From the NCBI GenBank assembly GCA_030692365.1, contig JAUYCC010000019.1, forward strand, positions 62,001-126,000: a DNA stretch of 64,000 nt, in the 5' to 3' direction. The notes under the pieces were generated by a model that saw only the letters and a list, made by a program, of their open reading frames with translations, had not been told where the DNA came from and ran no database searches. Shown here piece after piece: positions 1 through 8,276 of the stretch. The position numbers and the translations under genes were made by a program. Each line of letters opens with the position of its first letter. The stretch's first letter is position 1. Source of the stretch: Pelolinea sp. (GTDB taxonomy: Bacteria; Chloroflexota; Anaerolineae; Anaerolineales; Anaerolineaceae).

Positions 1-75
1 ATTTAATTTTGTTGCGAGCCTGTCACGCGGGCTAAGCAATCTCAAACTTCATACACTAAATAATGAGATCGCCAT

Positions 76-104
76 GTCGTCGCTTCGCTCCTCCTTGCGA
101 TGAC
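76..104. repeat. imperfect palindromic intergenic element
   Basis: GTCGTCGC and GCGATGAC form inverted arms with one G-T pair around a loop rich in TTCGCTCCTC. A similar but diverged GAGA-TGCC...TTCGC...TGACG stretch lies at about 6286-6330. It resembles the short dispersed intergenic hairpins common in many bacterial chromosomes. I cannot assign it to a named family. No gene is visible in positions 1-246. Confidence 0.4.
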
Positions 105-196
105 AATGAATAAGAAAAGTTAAAAAGGGCGAGCAGCCCCCTCACAGGATCGGGGGTACTCGAAGTGCCTGCTCTACACAAATAATTTTAAATAAA

Positions 197-226
197 TGTG
201 GAGACATGGCATGCCGTGTCTCCACA
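197..226. repeat. 30-bp palindrome centred on GCATGC
   Basis: The arms TGTGGAGACA and TGTCTCCACA flank a core TGGCATGCCG, so the whole element folds into one near-perfect hairpin. It lies just past the stop codon of the nucleoside phosphorylase gene on the minus strand and could end its transcript, although no clear U-run follows. Another palindrome with the same GCATGC centre lies at 6083-6118, so this may be a dispersed element and not a simple terminator. Confidence 0.5.
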
Positions 227-246
227 AGAATTATTTGATAATGAAC

Positions 247-972
247 TTACTTTTTCATATCTTGCTGGGCGATCTTCCACATGGCATGCACTGCCACCTT
301 AATGGAATTCTGCTCACCGGTGCGGAAATCGGCTTCCTTGTTCTCCGGTTTGGTCACACCGGGTTCACCATCGGAGGCTAACACCGTACCGGAGCGCCAG
401 CCGCGGTAGGAGCTGACCACAAAGAGCGTGTCACTTTCCATTTCCACAAACACCAGTCCCGCGCCGATCATCGGGTCGCGTGCGCCCTCTTCGCGTGGCG
501 CGTAAAATGCGTCGCCAGCAATACCGATGCCCACTGTGGTCGGTATGCCCAGCTCCTCGCCCGCCTCCACCAGCGCGCGCAGCACCTGAAAGTGCGGTAC
601 AGCCGGGAAGATCGGCGGCAGATAAGCATTCGCAGTACCACCGGCGCGGACCGTACCGCTGGCGATGACCACATCCCCAGTTTTCTGACCTTTTTGAAAA
701 ACACCGCAAGAGCCTACACGGATAAAAGTATTCGCGCCCATATGTGCCAGTTCTTCAATGCCGATCGCCACCACCGGGCCGCCCATACCCGTGCCGCAGA
801 CTGTCATCGGAATCCCTTTATACACACCTGAATACACGGTATATCCGCGGCTTTCGATCACCAGATGATATTCGTCAAAATGCTCGGCTATTTTCTTGGC
901 GCGCGCCTGGTCGCCTGGTGTGAACACGTATCGTGAAATTTCCTTTTCATCGCATTTGATATGCCATTCCAT
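247..972 (-). CDS. nucleoside phosphorylase (uridine phosphorylase family)
   Basis: This 241-residue protein has the features of the NP-I nucleoside phosphorylase family, which splits nucleosides with phosphate into a free base and (deoxy)ribose-1-phosphate. Visible signs are the TGMGGP segment, VGSCGVFQ in the phosphate/sugar-site region, a GIAGDAFYAPR stretch, and VFVEMESDTLF, which carries the Glu-Met-Glu sugar-binding motif. A final Asp in LASDG fits the base-site residue. I start at the ATG at 972 because GGAGGA lies at 977-982; a longer frame begins only with TTG. The gene faces the ribokinase operon across a compact divergent promoter, which supports a shared role in nucleoside salvage. 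Family membership is firm; uridine preference is inferred. Confidence 0.85.
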   Translation of the reverse strand: MEWHIKCDEKEISRYVFTPGDQARAKKIAEHFDEYHLVIESRGYTVYSGVYKGIPMTVCGTGMGGPVVAIGIEELAHMGANTFIRVGSCGVFQKGQKTGDVVIASGTVRAGGTANAYLPPIFPAVPHFQVLRALVEAGEELGIPTTVGIGIAGDAFYAPREEGARDPMIGAGLVFVEMESDTLFVVSSYRGWRSGTVLASDGEPGVTKPENKEADFRTGEQNSIKVAVHAMWKIAQQDMKK

Positions 973-1004
973 GCTGTCCTCCAACGGGATAAGTGATTTT
1001 TCTC

Positions 1005-1034
1005 ATTATAGCAAAACAGTCGGAAAGGTATAAT
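1005..1034. promoter_or_regulatory. overlapping divergent promoters
   Basis: The minus strand carries TGCTATAAT (1005-1013), an extended -10, reading toward the nucleoside phosphorylase gene. The plus strand carries TATAAT (1029-1034) reading toward ribokinase. Each -10 sits roughly where the other promoter's -35 would be, so the two polymerases would compete. No strong -35 is visible for either. The assignment is by sequence only. Confidence 0.5.
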
Positions 1035-1083
1035 TTCTTAATCAGTATCTAATCCTGAATAAATTTTTTTTGGAGGAAACAGA

Positions 1084-2001
1084 ATGGGTATTTTAGTATT
1101 CGGCAGCATCAATATGGACCTCACAACCTACGTCCCCAAACTTCCCCGCCCTGGTGAAACGCTGCGCGGCAGCTCGTTTATCACCGTGCCGGGCGGCAAA
1201 GGCAGCAACCAGGCTGTGGCTTGCGCACGCCTGGGCACCAAGACGTATTTTGTCGGCCGCGTGGGTAAAGACGCCTTTGGCCCGGAAGTGCTTGAGATTG
1301 TCAAGAAGGAGGGCGTGGATATCAGCCAGGCGATCATCGACCCAAAAAGCGGCACAGGTCTGGCCGTGATCAGTGTGGACGAGAACGCCGAAAATTCCAT
1401 CATCATCATTTCCGGAGCTAACCTTGCCCTGGATAACAGTGACGTAGAACGCGCCAAGACTCTCATGGAGGATGCCAATGTGCTCATGCTCCAGCTGGAA
1501 GCATCGCTGGAACCCACTTTTGAAACCGCGAAAGCCGCCAATCAGAAAGGGATTAAAGTAATCCTTGACCCCGCCCCCGCTTACCCCATCCCGCAGGACG
1601 TTTTTCCTTTTATTGATTTCATCACACCCAATGAGGTGGAAACCGAAGCGCTGGTCGGGTTTAAACCCGCCAACCAGGAAGACGCCGCCCGCGCGGCTAA
1701 AGCTTTGAAAGAAAAAGGCGTTCGTACCGCGATCATTAAAATGGGTTCACTGGGTGCCTATTACGACAGCCCGGAAGGCAGCGGATTTGTGCGCGCCTTC
1801 AAGGTCAACGCGATTGACACCGTCGCTGCAGGCGATGCCTTTAACGCCGGTTTAGCAGTTGCTATTTCCGAAGGGAAGTCCGTGTCTGATGCGGTGCGCT
1901 GGGGCGCGGCGGCGGGTGCCATTGCCACAACACGCAAGGGTGCGCTGCCATCCATGCCGCATCGCGATGAAATGTTGAAGCTGCTTAAGGAGCAAGCATG
2001 A
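1084..2001 (+). CDS. rbsK: ribokinase (PfkB family)
   Basis: This 305-residue PfkB-family sugar kinase is expected to phosphorylate ribose at O5 using ATP. The N-terminus has GSINMDL and the PfkB signature region GGKGSNQAVACARLG. The C-terminal signature is DTVAAGDAFNAG, with the catalytic Asp in the anion-hole segment AAGD. Length is normal for ribokinase. GGAGG about 10 bases upstream supports the ATG at 1084. It is the first gene of an operon: its stop overlaps the next start as ATGA. Placed with a nucleoside hydrolase and a nucleoside phosphorylase, it probably captures ribose released from nucleosides. No ribose transporter is present nearby. A related pentose or nucleoside kinase activity cannot be excluded. 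Confidence 0.85.
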   Translation: MGILVFGSINMDLTTYVPKLPRPGETLRGSSFITVPGGKGSNQAVACARLGTKTYFVGRVGKDAFGPEVLEIVKKEGVDISQAIIDPKSGTGLAVISVDENAENSIIIISGANLALDNSDVERAKTLMEDANVLMLQLEASLEPTFETAKAANQKGIKVILDPAPAYPIPQDVFPFIDFITPNEVETEALVGFKPANQEDAARAAKALKEKGVRTAIIKMGSLGAYYDSPEGSGFVRAFKVNAIDTVAAGDAFNAGLAVAISEGKSVSDAVRWGAAAGAIATTRKGALPSMPHRDEMLKLLKEQA

Positions 2002-3335
2002 GCGCGACTCTTATAAAGAGCGCAGTTGTCCTGTGCCTGGACGCTACCGACCAGATCTTTGAAAATGGCTATTTGGTGGTTGAAAACAACCGCATCACTG
2101 AGATCGGTTATCAAAAAGACCTGAGCGCGTCACGCAAATTCGACCAGACCGTTGACCTGGGTTACCGGCTGGTGATGCCCGGGTTGGTCAACGCACATAC
2201 ACACTCCCCCATGACCCTTTTCCGCGGACATGTGGAAGGGCATTCCATTTTCACCCTGAAAGGCTGGTACAACACCATCCGCGTGCTTGAGTTGGACATG
2301 ACGCCTGATATGATCCCGTCCGGGGTTGCGGTTTCATGCGCGGAAATGATACGCACCGGCACCACGTGCTTTGTGGACCAGTATTTCTGGATGGACCAGA
2401 TTTTCCCGGTCGTGCGCGAAAGCGGGTTGCGTGCCGTGCTGGCTTATGGCATTGTGGAACTTGGGGAAGAAGAAGCCCGTAAACGTGAAGTGGCCGCGGC
2501 ATCCAAATTCCTGGATGAAATAAGCGGCGATCCGCTGCTGGACGGCTGGATTGGCCCGCATGCTTTCTTTGTGGATAACAGCGAAGCCGCCATGCAGATG
2601 GAAAAGGAACTGGCTGAGAAACACCATACCGGTTTCCATATCCACTACGCCACCGGCCAGTCCGAGAATAAATATTGCCAGGAGAAATACGGGCACTCCG
2701 CCATCAAGCAACTGGAAGCAATGGGCTTTCTGGAATATCCCATCGTGGCTGCCCACAGCATCGGTATTCTGGAGGAGGATTACGCGGTCGTCAAGGATAA
2801 ACCCTTCACGCCTGTGTTCGCGCCTTCCTCCGGCATGCGCAACGCTGCCGGCCTGGCTCCTCTGCTGGCGCTGCGGGAAGCGGGCGTCAATGTGGCGCTC
2901 GGAACCGATAATGTAACCAACAACAACAGTTACGACATGTTCAAGGAAATGGCGCTGACCGGCAAACTGATGGCGCTGCTGCACCGCGACCCGGCCGTAA
3001 TTCCCACGCGATATATCCTTGAAATGGCCACCATCAACGGCGCTAAAGCGATTGGCAAGGAAAAGGAGATTGGTTCGCTTGAGAAAGGCAAAAAGGCCGA
3101 CCTGATCGCCCTGGACCTGGACGAGACCGGCTGGGCACCCTTCGGCGGCCAGGATTATTACGCCGCGCTGGTTTACGCAGTGGGTGGTTACCATGTTAAG
3201 GACGTGATGGTCAATGGCCGCTGGCTGTATCGCGACAACCGCTATCTGACAATTGACTACATGCAAGCCAAAAAGGACCTGGAAGCCAAGCACGCTGAAC
3301 TGATGACCAGGATTCTGATTAAAGGGAAAAAATGA
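1998..3335 (+). CDS. amidohydrolase of the MTA/SAH deaminase (SsnA/TrzN) group
   Basis: A 445-residue metal-dependent amidohydrolase. The metal ligands are visible in order: HTH in LVNAHTHSPMTLFRGH, the GPHA stretch, FHIHYATG, AAHSIGI and LGTDN. The PMTL(F/L)RG run after HTH is typical of the 5-methylthioadenosine/S-adenosylhomocysteine deaminase and related chlorohydrolase group. It would hydrolytically deaminate a purine nucleoside or base. It overlaps the ribokinase stop and the nucleoside hydrolase start by four bases on each side (ATGA), so the three genes are translationally coupled. In this setting adenosine-type or base deamination is a reasonable inference; the exact substrate cannot be read from the sequence. 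Confidence 0.8.
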   Translation: MSATLIKSAVVLCLDATDQIFENGYLVVENNRITEIGYQKDLSASRKFDQTVDLGYRLVMPGLVNAHTHSPMTLFRGHVEGHSIFTLKGWYNTIRVLELDMTPDMIPSGVAVSCAEMIRTGTTCFVDQYFWMDQIFPVVRESGLRAVLAYGIVELGEEEARKREVAAASKFLDEISGDPLLDGWIGPHAFFVDNSEAAMQMEKELAEKHHTGFHIHYATGQSENKYCQEKYGHSAIKQLEAMGFLEYPIVAAHSIGILEEDYAVVKDKPFTPVFAPSSGMRNAAGLAPLLALREAGVNVALGTDNVTNNNSYDMFKEMALTGKLMALLHRDPAVIPTRYILEMATINGAKAIGKEKEIGSLEKGKKADLIALDLDETGWAPFGGQDYYAALVYAVGGYHVKDVMVNGRWLYRDNRYLTIDYMQAKKDLEAKHAELMTRILIKGKK

Positions 3336-4255
3336 GAAGACTCGTCATAGACACCGACGCCGGCGTGGATGACGCGCAGGCAATGCTGCTCGCCTTCGGG
3401 CATAAAGACGCTGAAATCGTGGCGTTCACAACCGTGAACGGAAATGTGGATGTAAACAAAACCACAGCCAACGTGTTGAAGGTGCTGGATCTGGTCAGGA
3501 AGGACGTGCCCGTTTACAGGGGCTGTGAAAAACCCCTTATTGTTGAACCCCATCATGCTTCTTATGTGCACGGCGAGGACGGCCTGGGAGACTGCGGAAT
3601 TCCCGCCTCCATACGCCAGCCGGAAAAAAAGCATGCCGTACAGGCGCTGATCGACCTGGCAAACGAGAATCCCGGCCAGCTCAGCCTGGTGACCATCGGT
3701 CCGCTTACCAACCTGGCGGTTGCGCTTCAGCTTGACCCTGACCTTCCCAAAAAATACGCCGACCTGACCATTATGGGCGGCGCGATATACGGCAAGGGCA
3801 ACACCAACATCACCGCGGAATTCAATATCTTCGTTGACCCAGAAGCAGCGCGCGTGGTGTTTGAGCGCTGGTCGATGATACGCGTGCTTTCATGGGAAAC
3901 CACTATGGCGTATGTATTTACCAAATCCGACCTTGAGCGCTTTTTTGCGCTGAACACACTCAAATCAAAATTTTTCCACGACACAAGCCAGATCATCCTC
4001 AATTTTGTGCGCAACCGAATGAACATGGAAATTCTTTTCGCGCCGGATGGCCTGGCGGTGGCAGCCGCGATTGACCCGAGCCTTATCATAAAAAAAGAAT
4101 TGCATTACATGTCGGTAGAAACAGGCGGGATTCAGTCGCGCGGATTCACTTATGTGGATTGGTGGGATTCCAGCGGCAAGCCCGCCAACGCCGAGATCAT
4201 CCTGGAAGTTGACCAGAAGCGCTTCGTGCAGATGATGGAAGACGGCCTGCGCTGA
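3332..4255 (+). CDS. inosine/uridine-preferring nucleoside hydrolase
   Basis: A 307-residue nucleoside N-ribohydrolase, which cleaves nucleosides to a free base and ribose with water. The N-terminal DTDAGVDDA is the calcium-binding aspartate cluster that defines the family. Further conserved stretches are TIGPLTNLA, MGGA, EFNIFVDPEAA and a late Asp in TYVDWWDS. Length matches the family. The start overlaps the deaminase stop, and the next gene begins two bases after its stop. The released ribose would be the substrate of the operon's ribokinase. Purine or pyrimidine preference is not evident. Confidence 0.88.
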   Translation: MRRLVIDTDAGVDDAQAMLLAFGHKDAEIVAFTTVNGNVDVNKTTANVLKVLDLVRKDVPVYRGCEKPLIVEPHHASYVHGEDGLGDCGIPASIRQPEKKHAVQALIDLANENPGQLSLVTIGPLTNLAVALQLDPDLPKKYADLTIMGGAIYGKGNTNITAEFNIFVDPEAARVVFERWSMIRVLSWETTMAYVFTKSDLERFFALNTLKSKFFHDTSQIILNFVRNRMNMEILFAPDGLAVAAAIDPSLIIKKELHYMSVETGGIQSRGFTYVDWWDSSGKPANAEIILEVDQKRFVQMMEDGLR

Positions 4256-4257
4256 CC

Positions 4258-5478
4258 ATGCCCAAACCGAACTCCCAGGCGCTGTTAGCCTGCGCCAAAA
4301 AATACGCGACAGACTTGCAGGCTTTTTTACAGGATCTGGTGCGCATCCCCTCCGTAAATGAGCGCAATATTGAAAAGCCGGTTGCTGAACGCGTCAATGA
4401 AGAAGCGCAGCGGCTGGGTTTTAAAGCCAGGCTGGCGGCAAAGGATGAGTCCCGGCCAAATGCCCTGGTGGAATTTGGCGGCGGCGAAAGCGGTTTCGCG
4501 CTCATCGGGCATTTGGATACCGTCGCCGAGGGTAAAACCGAAGATTGGTCTTTCCCTCCGTTCAGCGCGGCAATTAAAGACAACCTGCTCTTCGGGCGTG
4601 GCGCCGCGGATAACAAAGCCGGCATCGCCTGCGGGCTTTACACGCTGGCGGTGATGCGCGATCTAAACCTGTTGGATTTTGAAAATCAAAAGGTCATTCT
4701 CGCTGGCGTCGTTGATGAAGAATCCGGCGCCAGCAGTACCCTGGGCGTGCGTTACCTGATCGACAGCGGTCTGCTGCCGGTCAAGGGCGCGATCTATACC
4801 TATACCAGCGATATCGTCTGCATCGGCCACCGCGGCCTGCTGCGTGTGGAGATCACCACACACGGCCAAGCGGCGCACGCCGGCATTGCCGAATGGCATA
4901 AGCACTCGCTCGGTCACAACGCGGTCACCGGCCTAGCAGATATTCTGCTTGAACTGGAATCTCTGAAAATCCCGTTTCCTCTATCTCCAGGTTTCGAGCA
5001 TCTGGGCTGCACCATCACCCCCGGAACGCTAATCAGCGGCGGGGATTACCCCAGCATCGTGCCCAACAAAGCCACAGCCATGGTCGATATCCGTCTGATT
5101 CCGGGGCAAAGCGCTGATGCAGTTCTGGCAGAAGTTGACGCTGCCATCGCGCAGGTGATCGTACGCCGCCCGGGTTTGACTGCGGAAAAGCTTATCAAGG
5201 TTAATTTTCCCGGTGCAGCCATCCCGCTGGACCATCCGTTGGTTACCATCGCACAGGATTACACTAAAACATTCACCGGCAGGCGCTGGGACGCGCTGGG
5301 CGCCGGGCCCGGCAATGAGGGCTATATGCTCATCGGCGTGGGCATTCCCACCTTGTGCGGTTTTGGCGCGACTGGCGGAAACCCACACGCGCCGGATGAA
5401 TGGGTGTCGCTGGAAAGCCTGCCAGTTACCGTTGCGATGTACGCGGGTATTATTAGCGAGTATCTTGAAATTAAATAA
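4258..5478 (+). CDS. M20-family metallohydrolase (ArgE/DapE type)
   Basis: A 406-residue M20 di-zinc hydrolase. Seen in order are LIGHLDTVAEG (first metal His and Asp), GRGAADNKAG (bridging Asp), VDEESG (catalytic Glu pair), HGQAAHAG from the dimerisation lid domain, and GGNPHAPDEW with the last metal His. The family removes acyl groups or cleaves amide bonds from amino-acid derivatives (acetylornithine, succinyl-diaminopimelate, carnosine-like dipeptides). The ATG at 4258 follows the nucleoside hydrolase stop directly. Why an amidase sits in a nucleoside operon is not clear; it might act on a ring-opened or N-carbamoyl product of base breakdown. That is inference only. Confidence 0.78.
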   Translation: MPKPNSQALLACAKKYATDLQAFLQDLVRIPSVNERNIEKPVAERVNEEAQRLGFKARLAAKDESRPNALVEFGGGESGFALIGHLDTVAEGKTEDWSFPPFSAAIKDNLLFGRGAADNKAGIACGLYTLAVMRDLNLLDFENQKVILAGVVDEESGASSTLGVRYLIDSGLLPVKGAIYTYTSDIVCIGHRGLLRVEITTHGQAAHAGIAEWHKHSLGHNAVTGLADILLELESLKIPFPLSPGFEHLGCTITPGTLISGGDYPSIVPNKATAMVDIRLIPGQSADAVLAEVDAAIAQVIVRRPGLTAEKLIKVNFPGAAIPLDHPLVTIAQDYTKTFTGRRWDALGAGPGNEGYMLIGVGIPTLCGFGATGGNPHAPDEWVSLESLPVTVAMYAGIISEYLEIK

Positions 5479-5488
5479 GGAGAAAATT

Positions 5489-6067
5489 ATGTCACATACT
5501 GACCGAGACCCTTGGGTGGACGTGAAAACCTTTCACGGCTTTCCCGCTGACCACGTTATTTCAGCGCTGCAAAAAGAGATCAGGCGCGGCAACACAGAGA
5601 ACGCCGCGATGCTGGCTTATGAAATGATCCTCACCAGCCCGGCGATGGAGGATTACCTGTGGTATCGTTTGAAAGTCATTTCTGTGGAAGACATCGGCTT
5701 TGGCGACCTGATGGCGCCGGTCATTATCCAATCACTTTTCCAGTTGGTTAGCGCCTGTGATCGCTCGGTTGGTGAACGTAAGCTTTACGCAATACACGCT
5801 GTACGTTACTTGTGCCAGTGCGAGAAGGACCGCTCCAGTGATGAGATGATCAACTGGATCAACCATTCCAGCGCTCTGGGCAAAGCGCTGCCGGTCATCC
5901 CCGATTACGCGCTGGATATGCACACCGCCGCAGGACAAAGCAAAGGCCGCGGCAGACGCTATTTCTTTAAAGAAGCCTCAAAAACCGCGCCGGAACTCCC
6001 TGAACGGGACAAAACCTACCTGGAACGTATTCTCAAGATGTTGGATGATGGGGAAATAAAGGACTAA
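5489..6067 (+). CDS. stand-alone protein resembling the RarA/MgsA C-terminal domain
   Basis: A 192-residue protein with no AAA+ ATPase part. The segments HVISALQKEIRRGN, AAMLAYEMI and RLKVISVEDIGFGDL match the pattern of the C-terminal region of replication-associated recombination ATPases RarA/MgsA, where similar runs read as a KSIRGSD-type helix and an SEDIG-type motif. The later PVIPDYALDMHT and GRGRRYFF are also reminiscent. I start at 5489, where GGAGAA precedes the ATG; a longer frame exists but overlaps the M20 gene. It ends the nucleoside operon. In RarA this part is involved in tetramer formation; what it does alone is unknown. The resemblance is from recall of motifs and was not computed. 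Confidence 0.6.
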   Translation: MSHTDRDPWVDVKTFHGFPADHVISALQKEIRRGNTENAAMLAYEMILTSPAMEDYLWYRLKVISVEDIGFGDLMAPVIIQSLFQLVSACDRSVGERKLYAIHAVRYLCQCEKDRSSDEMINWINHSSALGKALPVIPDYALDMHTAAGQSKGRGRRYFFKEASKTAPELPERDKTYLERILKMLDDGEIKD

Positions 6068-6082
6068 TGTAATTTCGAGGAT

Positions 6083-6118
6083 ATTGGTAAGAGCGAAGCA
6101 TGCTTCGCCCTTACCAAT
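6083..6118. repeat. 36-bp palindrome centred on GCATGC
   Basis: ATTGGTAAG and CTTACCAAT arms enclose GCGAAGCATGCTTCGC, with a single A/C mismatch between the halves. It begins 15 bases after the stop of the RarA-like gene. No U-run follows, so a simple terminator is uncertain. It shares its centre and architecture with the palindrome at 197-226. Confidence 0.5.
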
Positions 6119-6218
6119 TAATAAAGATATAAAAATCAGAAGCAACCAAAATATATGGTCAATAACATAGTTTTTCATTTTTTATCAGCCCGTCTCCCCG
6201 CTGGCTGTTTTTTTTCAT

Positions 6219-6239
6219 CCCCTCCTTTCTGAGGAGGGG
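6219..6239. repeat. GC-rich hairpin between convergent genes
   Basis: CCCCTCC, a seven-base loop and GGAGGGG form a hairpin. It lies in the 269-base gap between the convergent RarA-like and phosphodiesterase genes, in a stretch that looks like several degenerate intergenic elements joined together. No coding potential is visible between 6068 and 6336. Confidence 0.4.
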
Positions 6240-6336
6240 CGTAGGGGAGGAGAATGGCGATGACGCCGCCGTGATTATTTCTATAGGGATGAGACTGCCG
6301 CCGTTCGCCTTGCGAACCTCACAGTGACGTAATTTA

Positions 6337-8214
6337 CTACGCCGAAATCCACTCCCCCAGCGCTTCCCCTTCCGATTGTGCGGGCAGAGGCAGGCCGGTC
6401 GCTGCGCACAGCGTGGGGGTGACGCAGGTGAGGTTGGGAATATTTTTCAATACCGCTCCGGGTCGGATGGAAGGTCCGGCCATTGTCAGGACAGCCTCTT
6501 CCGTTCCCACACCGAGTTGCGCCACAGGATCACCGCAGCCGTGAACGCTCTGAAATTTGTTGGCTACAAATTTACCTTCGCCATACTCCGCGAAACCCTC
6601 TCGTTCTTTTACAAGGTCTTCCAGCACATTCCCTTCTCGCGCCAGCGGCGTCCAGTTGAAGTCACCGGAATATCCAGGCGCCATCCAGTACACGATGTCG
6701 CCCACCCGCTCGCCCCACAACCCGATGGGCGCCGCGTTCTCACGGCGCATGACCCGCTCAATAATACGCTGGTTCGTATCCGGGTCGCGCAGGTCCTCAA
6801 GCAAGCTGATGACCTTCCGGCGGACAACCTCAAAGTCCTCAGGGGCGACACAGCCCTGCGGCTGGCGTCCGCGCAGGTTGACACGGATATGTCCGAGCGC
6901 CGGACCGCCGTAGGCTTGTGTTTTGTCCCAGTCCGCCTGCGGAGGGGTCTCATCTCCGGGCAGCAGACTGATAAGCCCTTCACTCAGTAGAAAATTATTC
7001 AGAGCTGCGGCTTTCAGATGTGGAATATGGCCGTGGTCGGATACAACAACCAGAGTCGCACCTTGCTCTACAAGTGTGAAAAGCACACCCACCATCGCGT
7101 CTGCTGCTTGATACGCGCTGCGGATCAGCGATTCGCTCAGGTCATGATCTGAACGGTTGTACCAGGGCGAGAGCGGATCAATTCCACCCCAGAAAGAATG
7201 CTGAATATGGTCAATGAGGTGCCATTTGATCAGAACCAGGTCATACCCGTATTCCTGCACGAGTAATCTGGCGGCGTTCGCCTGCCAAAGCCCTTTGTAA
7301 TACCCCTCATCCACCATGCGGTGCGGCCCCACCCAGCCGCGGTCAACAGCGCGCGCGCCGTCATAACCGATAAAAGGCCCCAGCCGTTCGACCAGCGCTT
7401 TTCCCATTTCAGAGGGATCAGCCACCATCTCCGGTACGGTGACCTGAGATACATAAATCGCAAAAGACGCGTTTTCGGGATCAAAATGCGTCAGTTCCAA
7501 CCGAAAGTTGGCGCGGCGTTTTTCACTATTAATAAGAAAATCAGCCCACAACCAGCGACTGGGTATATCAGGTTCCAGAAAAATATCACCCTCAGGCAAT
7601 CCTAAAACGATAACCCCATCAACCTCCCGCGCATCCTTGCGAATTTCAAAGGTTAATTGCGGCCCTTCTCCATCCTGGTATTGGGGATCGAGCCTGCATG
7701 CGAAGGCATCGCCTTTCTTATCCATAGTCTGCGCATCACGCAGGGTCAAATCAGAAGTGACAAGGCAAGAGAGATTACGCAGCGCGTAACGCGTGATTCC
7801 CGCCGGGGAGCCGCGCTCCGCTACCCACAGATGGTTGGGGTGCTGGCGCGAATCCGCGCCCGGAAAATCCAGCGTCGCGCATTTCAACCCTTGCCTAAGT
7901 GCCGCTTCCCAGAGCAGTTCAGCTTGGATAGTCTCCCTCAGAAATCCGTCCCGCCCACTGTTCAATGGATCACCGGGACCCAGCACTGAAAAATCAGTGA
8001 TGCCGTGCGTCCCGGGATAAGCGCCCGTGCAAATGGTTGCCCAGTTGATGGGTGTCACACCCGGAAAGACCGATGTCGCGCGCGTGTAAGCGCCCCGCGA
8101 TATAAGTTGTTTTAAGTTTGGCATGCTCCCATCCGCCAGATAGCTTTCGGTCAGGGTTCCGACAGCAGCGTCAATGCCGAGCAGAATTACAGGGTTGCGT
8201 TGTTGAGAATTCAT
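6337..8214 (-). CDS. type I phosphodiesterase / nucleotide pyrophosphatase-like protein
   Basis: A 625-residue member of the alkaline phosphatase superfamily, NPP-like branch. LLGIDAA provides the first metal Asp. GVTPINWATICTGAYPGTHG contains the expected nucleophilic Thr/Ser loop. LIKWHLIDHIQHSF provides the Asp-x-x-x-His pair, and VVVSDHGHIPH the second metal site. No signal peptide is visible, so it probably acts in the cytoplasm. The ATG at 8214 is preferred over an upstream TTG, although no good ribosome-binding site is seen for either. Likely substrates are phosphodiesters or phosphonates; similar large proteins are often left as 'alkaline phosphatase family'. It follows a hairpin terminator that isolates it from the lipoprotein gene upstream. 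Confidence 0.8.
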   Translation of the reverse strand: MNSQQRNPVILLGIDAAVGTLTESYLADGSMPNLKQLISRGAYTRATSVFPGVTPINWATICTGAYPGTHGITDFSVLGPGDPLNSGRDGFLRETIQAELLWEAALRQGLKCATLDFPGADSRQHPNHLWVAERGSPAGITRYALRNLSCLVTSDLTLRDAQTMDKKGDAFACRLDPQYQDGEGPQLTFEIRKDAREVDGVIVLGLPEGDIFLEPDIPSRWLWADFLINSEKRRANFRLELTHFDPENASFAIYVSQVTVPEMVADPSEMGKALVERLGPFIGYDGARAVDRGWVGPHRMVDEGYYKGLWQANAARLLVQEYGYDLVLIKWHLIDHIQHSFWGGIDPLSPWYNRSDHDLSESLIRSAYQAADAMVGVLFTLVEQGATLVVVSDHGHIPHLKAAALNNFLLSEGLISLLPGDETPPQADWDKTQAYGGPALGHIRVNLRGRQPQGCVAPEDFEVVRRKVISLLEDLRDPDTNQRIIERVMRRENAAPIGLWGERVGDIVYWMAPGYSGDFNWTPLAREGNVLEDLVKEREGFAEYGEGKFVANKFQSVHGCGDPVAQLGVGTEEAVLTMAGPSIRPGAVLKNIPNLTCVTPTLCAATGLPLPAQSEGEALGEWISA

Positions 8215-8234
8215 AGGGATAGTATAGAACAAAA

Positions 8235-8256
8235 CAGGCTGGCGCTTGCCAGCCTG
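8235..8256 (-). terminator. hairpin terminator after the lipoprotein hydrolase gene
   Basis: CAGGCTGGC, a four-base loop and GCCAGCCTG form a perfect nine-pair stem. On the minus strand it is followed by TTTTGTT, so it can end transcription of the gene that stops at 8277, ahead of the phosphodiesterase start at 8214. Confidence 0.7.
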
Positions 8257-8276
8257 CTCAAAAAATCATTTTGATC

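Noticed and set aside
2334-3293. 319-codon minus-strand frame under the amidohydrolase
   Set aside because: It is antisense to a gene with clear metal-site motifs, and its own product lacks recognisable motifs. Open antisense frames are common in GC-rich coding DNA.
6376-6990. 204-codon plus-strand frame under the phosphodiesterase
   Set aside because: Rich in Arg, Gln and Cys in the way antisense frames usually are; the opposite strand encodes a complete enzyme.
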